A stretch of 64,000 bases of DNA from Teratosphaeria epicoccoides (taxonomy: Eukaryota; Ascomycota; Dothideomycetes; Mycosphaerellales; Teratosphaeriaceae), in assembly GCA_021401465.1 (NCBI GenBank), contig JADDMT010000016.1, positions 310,001-374,000 of the forward strand, read 5' to 3'. The notes beneath the pieces were generated by a model. That model had not been told where the DNA came from, searched no databases, and saw only the letters and a program-made list of their open reading frames with translations. Of the stretch, positions 43,696 through 54,769 are shown piece after piece. How positions within the stretch are numbered: the first letter of the stretch is position 1; each line of letters starts with the position of its first letter. A program made the position numbers and the translations under genes.

Positions 43696-46600
43696 ATGGC
43701 TGATTTTGATATCAACGCCGCTCTCAAGGCGTACCTCGACGAGCCGCAGTCCATCCTCACGCCGGAAGCGGACCCGGCGCTGACTGACTGCGAGAACGAC
43801 CCAGACGCCTTTTCGCCAGGCCTCGTCAACAGCGTGCTCAACCCGATCGCGGACTCAATCGGAGAGAATCCTGAAGCTGTCGTGCAGCCGCAGATACTAG
43901 ACAGCCTGCGTTATTTGCTCAAGTGCGCTCCCATCCCCGCGCAAGCTAGAGACTAGACAAGCTGGTACTGATTGTGAGCCGTCCATTCATCGCAGGCAAT
44001 CTTCATACATCCCCGTCGTGTCGCTCGGCAAGTTGCTCGACCTTGTCATCAGCGGGCTCGGGGCGGAAGCCGAAACGGTGCATCAGGAAGAGCAAGAAGG
44101 GGAGACGGAGGCGGCGCAACACAAACAGCTTCTCGAAGTCTTCGCGTTCCTGCTACAATGGTGCATAGCAGCGGTGGACGCCAAGAGCGCGGAAAAGCCA
44201 GTTGCACCGGTGCGTGGGAAAGGTGGGAAGGGCTCCAAAAAGAATGCGCAGAAAGATGGAAGCTGGGACCCGTCAGCGCAGTTACAGACGGCTCTGGACA
44301 CCATGACCAAAGTGATGAAGTTGAAGCTAGCAAGGATCTTCGTGACGACCAGCGAACGAGATACCTTTATTGGCCTCTTTACTCGCCCGGTATATCTCAT
44401 CCTGGAAAGCGAGCAGAGGGTCAAGAGCACAGCAATTCGCATGCATGCATTCAAGGTGCTGTGCGTAGCAGTGAAACATCATGGACACGCGTATGGCGCG
44501 CAAACAAGCGTCATCCAGAATTTGACATATTTCGAGCACCTGGCAGAACCAATGGCCGAGTTCTTGAACATTCTGTCCGAGCAGTACGACTATTCGCAAC
44601 TCGCGGAAGAGGTCATGAAGGAGCTGTCCAACAAGGAGTTCGCTGCCAACGACACCAGAGGCCCAAAGTCCGTCTCGACGTTTGTCGCCCGCTTGTCTGA
44701 GCTGGCGCCGCGTGTTGTGCAAAAACAAGTCACGTACTTAGCGAAGTTGCTGGAGAGTGAAAACTACACCCTGCGATGCGCGATCATTGAGGTCTGTGGC
44801 AATCTGATTGCGATGCTTTCGAAGGCCGAGGAGGGTGAGCGCGGCGAGAACCACAAAGGCCAGATCAATGCGTTTTTTGATGTGCTTGAAGAGCGGTTCT
44901 TGGACATCAATCCATACTGCAGATGCAGAGCGCTCCAGGTCTACGTCAAGTTGTGCGATCTCGAAACCAAGTATCCGAAGCGAAGACAGACAGCTGCCGA
45001 GCTGGCTGCGCGGAGTCTGGAGGACAAGAGCAGCAACGTGCGCCGCAATGCCATCAAATTGCTCGGGAAGCTAATGGCCACTCATCCATTCGCTATTCTG
45101 CACGGCGGGTTGCTTAGCTACAGCGAATGGAATGAGCGACTCGAGACTTGCGAGGAGGAGTTGAACGCGATGAAGCCTCCAGCAGGCACGCCTGGCCTTG
45201 CGGAGCGGACTCAACCCGAGCAGGCTGTTGACGAGAGTTTACTTGACGACGCAACCCAGCTAGAGGAGAGAGCGCCAATGACTGAGGAGCAAAAGGCCGC
45301 CGCTCTGCAAAAGGCGCGAGAAGAGGCCGCTACTGCAGAGGCAATGAACAAGCTGCAGCTGACCCGCCGATACTACATTGAGGCTTTACGTTTCATCGCC
45401 ACTCTCCACGAAGCATCACCACACATCACAAAGCTGCTTGCAAGCAAGAACAAGTCTGAGATCATCGAGGCGATGGACTTCTTCGCAGTAGCTGATGCGT
45501 ATCATCTGGAGACTGCGAAGTCTGGAATTCGGCGTATGCTCAAGCTCATCTGGACCAAGGGCAACAGCGATGAGGGCAAAGGTGTGCAGACCCATCTCAT
45601 CGAATGCTACAAGGGACTCTTTTTCGATGCGCCTGGCAATTTCTCGGCAAATGACGCTGCCAATTATGTAGCACGGAACATGATCAGCTTGACCTTTGGC
45701 GCCACGCCAGCCGAGCTGACTTCATTGGAGCAGTTGCTGGCGACGATGATGAAAGAGAAAGCGATTTCAGAACTCGTTATTCAAAAGCTGTGGCAGGTGT
45801 ATGGAGTGCAGAAGAAAGAGATCAGCCGACAGCAACGACGAGGTGCAATCATAGTACTTGGCATGATAGCATTAGCCGACCCGGACATTGTCGTCAAGGA
45901 AATGGAAGTCTGCCTTCGCATTGGTCTAGGTGCCATTGGTCGCAAGGACTTGGTTCTGGCTCGGTACACGTGCATTGCTTTGATGCGCATGACGGACAAC
46001 AAGCCGAGTAAAGGCGTCTCAGGTAAGACAAACACCAGATTACCAAACGACCATGCCGTGCTCATCCGACTTGCATCTCTTTTGGACATTCAGAGCGATA
46101 GCCGGGACTGGTACGGTCTGGCTGAACAGGCGATTGGTGCTGTCTACGCCCTGTCTCAGCACCCGGATGTGTTATGCTCTGAAGTCATTCGACGCAAGAC
46201 AAGGGCGGTGTTTGCCCCGAAAGTTGCTCCATCGAAATCGCGAAAGGGCGACGACAGCCAAACGGACGCCGATGGCGATGTCGAAATGAGCGACATGCTG
46301 GACGAGACGGCAGCGCCAGCAACTGAGGCTCCGACTCAGCAGGCGGTCGATGGCGGCGACTCTGCATTGAGTCTGTCTCAGCTTCTGTTTGCCGTCGGCC
46401 ACATAGCTCTCAAACAGATTGTACACCTCGAGCTATGCGAACAAGACTTCAAACGCCGCAGAGCAGAGAAAGAAAAGAGCGCACCAGCCTCATCTCCAGT
46501 CAAGAAGACGCCAGTCGGAAAGACGCCTGCCAGCAAGACGGTCGGGACAGAAGAGGATGAAGTCGATGAGCTGGATCTCATGGCCGGCACCACTGAAGAT

Positions 46601-47453
46601 GATTTCACAGACGCAATTGCCCACGTTCGCGAGCGCGAGCTGCTTTACGGCTCCACGAGCCTGCTGACAAATTTTGGCCCGTTGGTAAAGCAGATCTGCA
46701 GCAACAATACATCTTATCCCAACGCAGAACTGCTGGCACAAGCCGCGCTCTGTATGGCGAAGCTGATGTGCGTAAGTTCAGAGTACTGCGAAGCTAATCT
46801 GGGCCTTCTCATCACGATCTTAGAACGTTCGCCTTCAGCCATTACACGCAGCAACCTGGTCGTTTCGCTTGGCGACATGGCTGTCTGCTTCAACCACCTC
46901 ATTGACGAGAACACGGACTTTCTCTACCGTCGCTTGTCAGACAAGTCGTTACCGGTCAGGCGAACGTGTCTAATGACCCTCACCTTCCTGATCTTGGCCG
47001 GTCAGGTCAAAGTGAAGGGTCAACTTGGCGATATGGCAAAGTGCGTTGAAGATTCGGACGAGAGGATCAGAGAGATGAGCCGCATGTTCTTCGCTGAATT
47101 GGCGGGCAAGGACAACGCGATCTACAACCACTTCGTCGATATGTTCAGTCTGCTTTCGGCGGATGACGGGTTAGATGAGGAGAGATTCAGGAAAATCATC
47201 AAGTTCCTGGCGACGTTCATTGAGAAGGTGGGTCTGGCCATGAAATACCTTCAAAGAGGTGCACTTACTGATACAAGAACAGGACAAACATGCCAAGCAG
47301 CTTGCCAGTAAGTTGGCACCACGGCTACAGAGGGCGGAGAGCGAGCGGCAGTGGAATGATGTTGCTTATGCGCTGGGAGTGCTTCCGCATAAGAATGAAG
47401 ACATTACGAAGATGGTAGCGGAAGGCTGTAAAGTCGTTGAGGCTGCTGCATGA
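43696..47453 (+). CDS. YCS4: Condensin complex subunit 1 (Cnd1/Ycs4, HEAT-repeat)
   Basis: Non-SMC HEAT-repeat subunit of condensin, needed for mitotic chromosome condensation. Three exons: 43696-43922, 43996-47227 and 47283-47453, 1,209 residues, the expected size. Exon 1 starts MADFDINAALKAYL; splicing (donor GTGCGC, acceptor CGCAG) gives LRYLLKQSSYIPVVSLGKLLDLV, whereas reading through meets a stop. The 3' intron joins FIEK to DKHAKQLASKLAPRLQR. HEAT-like helices fill the protein, e.g. KSTAIRMHAFKVLCVAVKHH and KSSNVRRNAIKLLGKLM (Cnd1-type VRRNAI), with LPVRRTCLMTLTFLILAGQVKVKGQ in the C-terminal Cnd1 domain. A low-complexity Ala/Thr/Lys segment with EEDEVDELD near residue 940 is probably a flexible linker and phosphorylation region. 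Confidence 0.95.
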
Positions 47454-48488
47454 GCATAAGGAAGGCGTTGGTGTATTTCGGCGCTCTGAGAAAAGGATGA
47501 CGATAAGTGGATACCCAGGCTCGGGTATCTCGAATTGTACAGATGTCCATGGCGCGGGTACCTCAACGAGTTTTCGAAACATTCACGTGGTCTCGCGGTC
47601 TGCTGTATCTAGGTACTTGATCGTCGGTGCCTGCGTGCGCTGCGGACTTATCCGTCCTGCGGGCAAGTCGTTCATATATACAAACCCACTGGAAAGCGGC
47701 CCTGACCACAGGGCAGATTTGGTGAAACGCGCTGAGTTGAGTCCTTCGCCGCGACAGAATGTCAATGATTCAGGAACCTTGAGTGCTTTCACGAGTACGC
47801 GACAACACAACGCGAAGGCCTGAAACTGTTTGTGAGGCTTGTAATTGACTCATCTTGGAAGATCAGGATTACACTGGAACAATTCGGGTTTGAAAATCAA
47901 TGACTTGCACGGATCGGGCAGTATCAAACATATCTGCCATGCCATATTGGCTGAAGTAAGGAAAGCGACTGTACCGTCGCTGTGTGAAGCGATGGGATCT
48001 GTTTCAGAAAGCTGGGTATATAAGAAAGGATGAGGCTATTAGGGAATGTGGTGGCGTTGAGCTACATCTCCCTCTACAGTCTTCCACTCTGCCGAAAGCA
48101 CACTGCCCGTGCGGTCACGTTCATCGATGGCTTGGCGCAGCCTGAAATGGATTGAGCGGTCAAGATTTGCATTTCACGATATGCAATGCAAGAAATGACC
48201 ATCGTTGCTAGCTATAGCCGTGCTTTGCAAACCATACGCCAATTTCCTGTGGCTCACTCGGATACTCTGTCGCCTGCTCAGTCAGTCCCCTCAAAGGCAA
48301 TGCAACCATGTGCACTGCTGACACAATCCCCATCCATGGCCCGTCCTCCACTTCACGGCTCCTGCCTTGACGTGGTCTGCGAGGCTTGCTCGAGATCTGA
48401 TGGGTGGGATCATTGTGGTACCAGCAGTTGGTTCTCGTTCCAAGGTGCTCTCGGCTCACCCTTTCAGCTTGAACGGAGGCAGCGGTGG
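47454..48488. other. Intergenic, no gene seen
   Basis: About 1 kb between the condensin stop (+) and the stop of the hypothetical minus-strand gene, so tail-to-tail. It includes a TATATAAG sequence near 48016 with no gene attached on the plus strand beyond a frame that simply shadows the minus-strand hypothetical gene. Nothing else is recognised. Confidence 0.5.
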
Positions 48489-49705
48489 TTAGTGCCGGGC
48501 GTTAGCCGAGAGATTCGGCGCTTTCCTCGCCTCTGGCCCCCATGGCAGGGCTGCTTGCCGGCTCGGATTTGGATCTTGCTGGGGCTTCACTGTTCGAAGA
48601 GCGCTGTTTGCACTGGGGAAGAAGACTCCACCAATCTGCTGGAGCGCTGGTGGTGGGTTGCTCCAGACGGTGGGTCCGCACGGGACAGCGGGTGGTGTAG
48701 TCAAGGACGTTATTGCTTCTGGAAGGGTATGCAATACAGAGTCGCGTCGCTCTAGACGTGGACGCTTGACAGGCGCTGTTCTCACCACATCAAAGGACCG
48801 CCGCTTCGAGTGATTACTCGTGGCATTGGTGCTAATGGAAGGATCGACACAATTCGCGGAGGAAGGACCTCGTGTGCCCGCAAACGTGAAATGCTTCTGG
48901 ATCGGCTCCACCTGCAATCTGGCGAACTGAACCGAAGACTCATCTCCAGTAGGAGTTGGTTTTGAGTCTACACCCGGAATTTGAGAGCTTTGCGTGAGTC
49001 TGATTCTTGTGGCGGGGGCAGCTTGGTAGTCGCTGACCCGTTGGAACGACCCTTTGGCGTTCCGGACGAAGATAGTCCGCACACCGGTCTTGCCGGCAGC
49101 TGGCATGAAGCGACCTTTGTTGATGTGTTCCAACTCTACACCAGGATACAATCTGGTGTGTGGCTCGGTCAAGCTACGACGTTGGCATTCATTATGAACG
49201 ACTCAGCCATTGGACCCTAAAACGAAGCACGTATCGATCGAGGATTCAACACGGCGAGCCTCGCCCTGATGCACTTGTTCTTGTAGATGACAGCGATCTC
49301 TGGAATGACTGCTTGTGGCGGTGTTAGGCGTCGCCACGAGCCGCCGTGATCGAAGTTGGCCGTGCTCATGTGGCAGATAGTGGGAAGAACTGACGTGCAG
49401 GAAGATAGCGTTGGACAAGCGGTTGACTCGAGTTTGATGTCTACATGCTTCTCGATGTCCGTTAGATCCGTGGAGGGACTTGAAAGGGCGTCTTGCGACA
49501 AGCCTGCTATGGAGCGTGACGGAATCTTTTGTTGAACGACGTCCTGGTGATACCCAGAAGGGCTGGCGATACTTCGAATCGTGGTGTCAAACGTGTCGCC
49601 TAGCAGAGATGTCTCGAAGGCATAAGCCTCGTGGTCGGGATCATGATTTTGAGCTGTTATCCAGGGGTAGGCTAAATGGGCAGGATGGCCAGGAAGGGAC
49701 GTCAT
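48489..49705 (-). CDS. Hypothetical protein, two-exon model
   Basis: Not recognised. Model: exon 1 49275-49705 (ATG at 49703-49705, MTSLPGHPAHLAYPW), 101-nt intron (GTGCAT to CGTAG), exon 2 48489-49173, giving 371 residues. The join reads AVIYKNNLTEPHTRLYPGVE. The splice choice is mine: it is the only one I found that keeps both frames with canonical ends, but the donor is weak and two independent frames are possible. The sequence is rich in Pro, Ser, Thr and Arg, lacks transmembrane segments or a signal peptide, and has a basic patch near residue 260 (KRPRLERRD) that could be a nuclear signal. Probably lineage-specific and partly disordered. Confidence 0.45.
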
Positions 49706-50306
49706 CTTCCCTCACCTACGAAGGGCACGATCTCGTAGGAAACTCAACGGTGAATTGAGGTCAAGCATCGTGAGATTCAGCCATGAAGTTTGCATGCATC
49801 GGGAACCTCTTGTCAACTTCGACACAGCGTAAAGAGATGGCCAGCGATGAGTGGAGGCAGGACAGCTCCAGGCGCGACGGTGGTTGCCGATTACGGTCCG
49901 GAATGTAGACAGCTCCCAGGTGATCGATTCGAGGAAGCAGAGGGGGGTGGGGCAATGGGAAAAGGCACATTCAAGCGCAGGCCTCCCTGAAGTTCACGTG
50001 AGATGCCAAGCCGCTAATGCGCCTATTGTGCCTATTGACGATCCCTTCGTGCCGCATTGTTTTTCGTTCCAAGAGCTGCGGCCGCAGTCGTCCAGTCACG
50101 TTCAGGGTCGATATTCCGGTCGGACATCAAATCTGGCGTCCTGTCTGATGGATCGCCAACCAAAGACTCTAGTGTTGCGTTCGGCGGCAATCCCGAACCT
50201 CGCTTCTACCACTGCCTGTGGCCTCGCGCTTGAGCTTCAAAACATGACCCTGGTGGGAGTTCTCCCTCTAAAGACATCGCGAAGCACTTTCGTTGGGAAT
50301 ATTACC
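49706..50306. other. Intergenic, no gene seen
   Basis: About 600 bp between the start of the hypothetical gene and the stop of IMP3, both on the minus strand. The plus-strand frame across it runs antisense into IMP3 and is a shadow. No repeats or RNA genes are seen. Confidence 0.5.
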
Positions 50307-50927
50307 TTAGAGAAGCTCAAAGTCATCGAGCTTGTCACGGTACTTCATGATGTTGCGCTTAATCTTGCTCGAGTCGACCTGAAGACAAACATCAGCCACA
50401 GTCAACAGCAGAGTGAGGTACTGGGGTGGACTAACCCAGGTGGTGTAGTCTTCCATGTTGCGGGTGACGAGGAAAGCAGGATCCGTAATGACCTCCGTCC
50501 CTACTCGGACATGGCCCTGCTCAATGAATTTGTTGGCCGCGCTGACTGTCTCAGCCATGCGCAATCTCGTCATGACCACGCCCAATCGTCTCCGACAAAA
50601 AGCCGACACGGTAATCTTCCGCTCGACATCACTCAGCTTGCCCTTCCCGCCGCCGCCGATGCCCAAGAAGCCCATATCATGCAACTTCTCCAGCAGATGA
50701 TCCTCCGTCTTCCGTCGGAACGCTGACTCAGGGGGTAGAAGTGCTAGTCGATGCGCCAAATGCCTCAGGTTGCCGGCGAGTCGGTTGTATGATGTGTAGT
50801 CGGCTGGGTTCTGCAGACTGTAGCGCCTGATGACGGCGGAGGCGCGGTGGTCGCCGTCGGACTTGTAATTGACAAAGTCGACCTTGCGAAGAAGCTTTTG
50901 CTCGTGATGTTTCAGTTTGCGCACCAT
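50307..50927 (-). CDS. IMP3: U3 snoRNP protein Imp3
   Basis: Component of the small-subunit processome; it pairs U3 snoRNA with pre-rRNA in the nucleolus. Exons 50436-50927 and 50307-50378, 187 residues. Start MVRKLKHHEQKLLRKVDF is diagnostic. An S4-type RNA-binding region follows: RRRLGVVMTRLRMAE, then AANKFIEQGHVRVG. Without splicing the frame stays open, because the 57-nt intron (GTTAGT to TTCAG) is a multiple of three and has no stop; splicing is supported because the join gives TTWVDSSKIKRNIMKYRD, the conserved Imp3 ending, whereas the retained form inserts 19 foreign residues. Divergent from HIS7 across 239 bp. Confidence 0.95.
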   Translation of the reverse strand: MVRKLKHHEQKLLRKVDFVNYKSDGDHRASAVIRRYSLQNPADYTSYNRLAGNLRHLAHRLALLPPESAFRRKTEDHLLEKLHDMGFLGIGGGGKGKLSDVERKITVSAFCRRRLGVVMTRLRMAETVSAANKFIEQGHVRVGTEVITDPAFLVTRNMEDYTTWVSPPQYLTLLLTVADVCLQVDSSKIKRNIMKYRDKLDDFELL

Positions 50928-51166
50928 TTTGGTCTATGCGATACGATCGTATGTTGCGACGTTGGGACACTCACGAATCTTGTGAATAGGTCAAGTCCCA
51001 GGGATCGCGGCGCGGGCCGAATTTCGGTCCGTGAAAAAGTGGTGGGACGCGCTAGCGGGCGATCAGATCTTGAGTGTGAGTCGAAGAGAAGACTGTTTAT
51101 TTCGGGTTTTACATTGATTTGGGAGACGAAAGGAGAAATTGGGGCCGTCTAGGGTTGACTAAGACC
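50928..51166. promoter_or_regulatory. Divergent promoter region, IMP3 and HIS7
   Basis: 239 bp between outward-facing starts. It contains a perfect 12-bp palindrome ATACGATCGTAT at 50941-50952, 14 bp upstream of the IMP3 ATG. TGACTAA at 51156-51162, just before the HIS7 ATG, is one base from the Gcn4/Cpc1 site TGACTCA. General amino-acid control of HIS7 is known in fungi, but this site is imperfect and very close to the start, so its role is uncertain. Confidence 0.4.
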
Positions 51167-52885
51167 ATGCCAAAAGTTCACGTCCTCGACTACGCTGCCG
51201 GCAACATTCGGTCCCTGGTCAATGCTATTGAGAAACTCGACTGGCAGGTGGAATGGATCCAGTCGCCGGCTGATATCTCGAAAGCAGAAGTGAGTGCCAT
51301 GCGCGCTATGGTCGAGGCCTCTGCTGATTGCTGACAGATGTACGTGACCACGTAGAAGCTTATACTGCCCGGCGTAGGCCACTTCGGTCATTGCCTCACA
51401 CAGTTTGCCAATGCCGGATATGTCGAGCCTGTCAGAGCCCACATTGAGTCTGGAAAGCCGTTCATGGGCATTTGCGTTGGTCTGCAAGCGCTCTTCGAAG
51501 GCTCGACAGAGAGTCCATCTGTGTCCGGGCTGGGCGTCATCAAAAGTCGACTGCAACGAATCAATGATAGCAACAAGAGTGTTCCTCACATTGGATGGAA
51601 CTCCGCAGATACATCCTCGAAGGACGACGCATCGAAAGGCCAAAGCATCTATGGACTGAGACCTGACTCAAAATACTATTACGTCCACTCGTATGCGGTT
51701 CCGTACCGGGAAGGCGAGTTGGAGAGGGAAGGCTGGCAAGTTGCGACTGCGCGGTATGGTGATGAAGAATTTGTTGGCGCTGTCGTCCGTGACAACGTAT
51801 TAGCTACGCAGTTCCATCCCGAGAAGAGCGGTGCCGCCGGTCTCCGGGTCATCAAGGCGTTCTTGGAAGGATCGAAGAGTCAGCCGCTGCCTGCTGATGT
51901 CGGCATTGCATCAACTAAGGAGGGTCTCACAAGACGAGTCATTGCCTGTCTAGATGTGCGAACCAATGATCGAGGCGATCTTGTTGTCACCAAAGGCGAT
52001 CAATACGATGTACGGGAGAAGGGCGACAAATCAGTGCGGAACATGGGCAAGCCAGTCCAAAAAGCTCAACAGTACTACGAACAAGGCGCCGACGAGGTCA
52101 CATTTTTAAACATAACTTCATTCAGAGACACACCTCTGAAAGATCTGCCAATGCTGGAAGTGCTCAGGCAGACTTCTGCAACAACTTTCGTCCCTCTGAC
52201 AATAGGTGGCGGCATTCGCGACACACACGACCCAGCGACCAACCGCGTAGTACCCGCACTCGAAGTTGCAACTCTATACTTCAGATCAGGTGCAGACAAA
52301 GTCTCGATCGGCTCTGATGCGGTCACAGCCGCTGAGCAGTATTACGCTGCTGATCGCCAGCTGAACGGGAAGACCGCTGTCGAAACCATCAGCGAGGCTT
52401 ATGGTGCGCAGGCCGTCGTCGTCTCCGTCGATCCTAAGCGTGTCTATGTCTCCAGTCCAGCCGAGACACACCATCACACAATCGAAACTTCACATCCCGG
52501 ACCAGGTGGCGAAAAACACTGCTGGTACGCCTGCACGATCAAAGGCGGAAGAGAGACGCGAGACCTGGATGTCGTGCAATTGGTGCAAGCCGTGGAAGCC
52601 ATGGGTGCAGGAGAGATACTGCTGAATTGTATTGATAAAGATGGCACCAACTCAGGTTTCGACCTCGAACTCATTCACTCAGTCAAGGCCGCAGTCAAGA
52701 TCCCGGTTATTGCGAGCAGCGGAGCAGGCAATGCGAACCACTTCGCCGAGGTGTTCGAGAAGACCAACGTCGATGCTGCGTTGGGAGCGGGCATGTTCCA
52801 CAGGGGAGAGTGGACGGTCAAGCAAGTCAAGGAGGAGCTGAAAAAGCAAGGATTGATGGTGAGGAAGTCTGAGCAGGAGATCTGA
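51167..52885 (+). CDS. HIS7: Imidazole glycerol phosphate synthase (HisHF)
   Basis: Fifth step of histidine synthesis: glutamine plus PRFAR gives imidazole glycerol phosphate and AICAR. Exons 51167-51289 and 51356-52885, 550 residues, standard for the fused fungal enzyme. The N-terminal HisH glutaminase has the nucleophile Cys in PFMGICVGLQALFEG and His/Glu in QFHPEKSG; the first exon codes MPKVHVLDYAAGNIRS. The C-terminal HisF barrel has VIACLDVRTNDRGDLVVTKG, with the catalytic Asp in CLDV, FLNITSFRD, and phosphate-binding loops IGGGIRD and ASSGAGN. The 66-nt intron ends at CACGTAG; a nearby upstream CAG acceptor would not give the conserved KLILPGVGHFG. Divergent from IMP3. Confidence 0.97.
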
Positions 52886-53677
52886 CATGTGATCGGTCAT
52901 TGTAATGGAGCCGCTGTGAATACCGCAAGTGCGGTCTGTTGTGTTGAGATAGCGCGCGCGCATCTTTGTTGCCTCGTATTCCTGCACTTCATGAAAATAA
53001 CTGTGCGACGACGGCAGCGCGTGAGGCTGCATTTAATCCCAGCTCCTGAGACTGTCGACTTGACTGCGATGGTGACTTCGGCTACGATTACTCCGTATGA
53101 ACGAGTGCTGTTGACTTGTCGGATCTCTGCCTGAGGCAATCTCTCACACTCTGCTCTGTCCATCGGTGATTTTCCCTGTGGGCACTCCAGTTGTGCCTGC
53201 CATGGCTCTAGTCATCAATTGTCGCAGCGAGTTTGGAAAGCAGGCCCATTCCTTGAGCCGGATCTGAGCGGAAAGCGTGACGACACCAAACCAAGCCCGG
53301 AAGTCAAGACCCAAGAGAAACAGCACCACGTAAATCACTTGGTCGCCAAGCTTGGCGGACCAGCCTAAGCCCGGAAGTCAAGACCCAAGAGAAAAAGCAC
53401 AACGTAAATCACTTGGTCGCGAAGGGGCGGATCTGGTCATAAAGCGTGGCGGACCAGATGAAGTCCGGAAGTCAAGACTCAAGAGAAACAGCACTAGGCA
53501 AACCACTTGGTCGCCGTGGCATACCTGCCAGGATATTATTGTGTCAGCTCAGAGCAGCTCCTCTGCAAGAACCACAAATAGATGCCCGTTCCCGCCCCCT
53601 TCACTTTTGTATCATCCCACACATCTCGACCACGACCATAGCTCGCCTTCCGGAAACGAACCCAGTACCTCAAGAAG
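52886..53677. other. Intergenic with minisatellite
   Basis: About 790 bp between HIS7 and the small secreted protein gene, both plus strand. The middle (53260-53515) is the minisatellite listed separately. The remainder upstream (52886-53259) shows no gene. Frames that run through the repeats look like translated repeat, not a protein. Confidence 0.55.
53260..53515. repeat. Minisatellite, about three units of 74-94 bp
   Basis: Three copies of a unit with the core CCGGAAGTCAAGACYCAAGA, then CACTTGGTCGC at the end. Core starts are near 53297, 53371 and 53465, so spacings are 74 and 94 bp. Copies one and three also share an extra leading segment (GGATCTG, AAGCGTG) that copy two lacks, which explains the unequal period. 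The array ends about 160 bp before the ATG of the secreted protein gene. Confidence 0.85.
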
Positions 53678-54046
53678 ATGAAGACTATTGCCATTCTCTC
53701 AGCACTCTTGTCTGCTGTGCCCGCAGGCCTTAGCGCTGGATCCTGTGAAGAAGTCTCGCAGACCTTCATCGGACCCAAAGGCTGCAAAGTCGAGAAACCT
53801 TACGCATGGGGCGTACGTTCGTATCAGTTGAAACAAGGAAAAGTAAAGTTCTGTACTAATGGTGGCGCCCGGCACAGTGCGTCGGCGATTACAACTTCAC
53901 GTTCACGGATTGCAATCTGTTGAACTTCATAAATCCCACCTATTATTATTGCGTATGTTTGCTGTCACTCTGCTTGAGTGAGATAGAGATATGCTTGCTG
54001 ACGCTGATGGGTTTAGTGCCCGTTTGGAAGTTACATTCGTCCATAG
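53678..54046 (+). CDS. Small secreted cysteine-rich protein, effector candidate
   Basis: Three exons: 53678-53812, 53878-53952 and 54017-54046, 79 residues; introns of 65 and 64 nt, the first with a TACTAAT branch site. The ATG opens a signal peptide (MKTIAILSALLSAVPAGLSA) with a likely cut before GSCEEV. The mature part of 59 residues has six cysteines (positions 23, 36, 46, 57, 70 and 71), three of which come from exon 2 and one from exon 3, and ends YYYCCPFGSYIRP. All phases are zero and each intron falls directly before a Cys codon. Six cysteines could form three disulfides. I do not recognise a family. Size, secretion and isolation beside repeats fit candidate effectors of plant-associated fungi; that role is inference. 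Confidence 0.75.
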
Positions 54047-54769
54047 CACCACGAGGATGAATACCCAGCAGGTGGTACGATGTGCCTGAGCCAATCGATG
54101 CAGTCTTTAGCCCGGGTCGAGCGGGAACAATCATCACCTCGTCTCGCCTGTTGAGAGTGCAATTTCTGTCACTTCCTTTCAGATTACCTGGCCAAGCTAG
54201 AATTAACTGCGTGATCTTTCGTGTACCCCCGGACGCGATCGGCCTCCCTGCTTGTCCGCCCTCCGGCCAGCTTTATGCTTCGCTGACTGCTATCAGGTGT
54301 ATATGACCTCTGAGAGCAGCGACGATATGAAGATCAGTGGTGTCGTCAATCAATCGATCGGTTGGTTAGCTGATGTGATCAAGTGCTCGTTGATGTGAGG
54401 GACTGCTTTGTTGATACTTACCCGACGTGATGTTACTCTACCTCAGATCACTCAATGTGTACTGAACTTCATGCATCAAATGCTGACTTGAGCTGTCCAC
54501 TGATTGGTCGATCTTTTGGTTGATAGAGCGTCTGTATCCTATTGATGCGCATACACCGTTGCACCTGCAGATGTAGATGGGCTCTGAGGCAGCGATGACG
54601 ACATAAGCCCTTGCACAACAAATCACAAGGTATACAAGCAGAATCCTCCACATATTCCAATCAGCAAGATCGATCACTTTCAGATAGAGCCGGACCTCGC
54701 AACGGAACCATCTATCCGGACCTCGACAGCAGCCCCGCACAGACCATCCTGATCTTTTCATCCGCAAAA
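54047..54769. other. Intergenic, Kelch gene upstream region
   Basis: About 720 bp between the secreted protein gene and the Kelch gene. It has repeated short motifs (TTGGTTAGCTGATG, GTTGATGTGAGG, TGATTGGTCGATCTTTTGG) of no clear meaning. The Kelch frame stays open upstream to about 54611 but without an ATG before 54770. Confidence 0.45.

Noticed and set aside
49851..50726. 291-codon plus-strand frame over IMP3
   Set aside because: Antisense shadow of IMP3 extended by chance into the spacer.
53352..53733. Plus-strand frames through the minisatellite
   Set aside because: They are translations of the repeat unit and overlap the promoter of the secreted protein gene.
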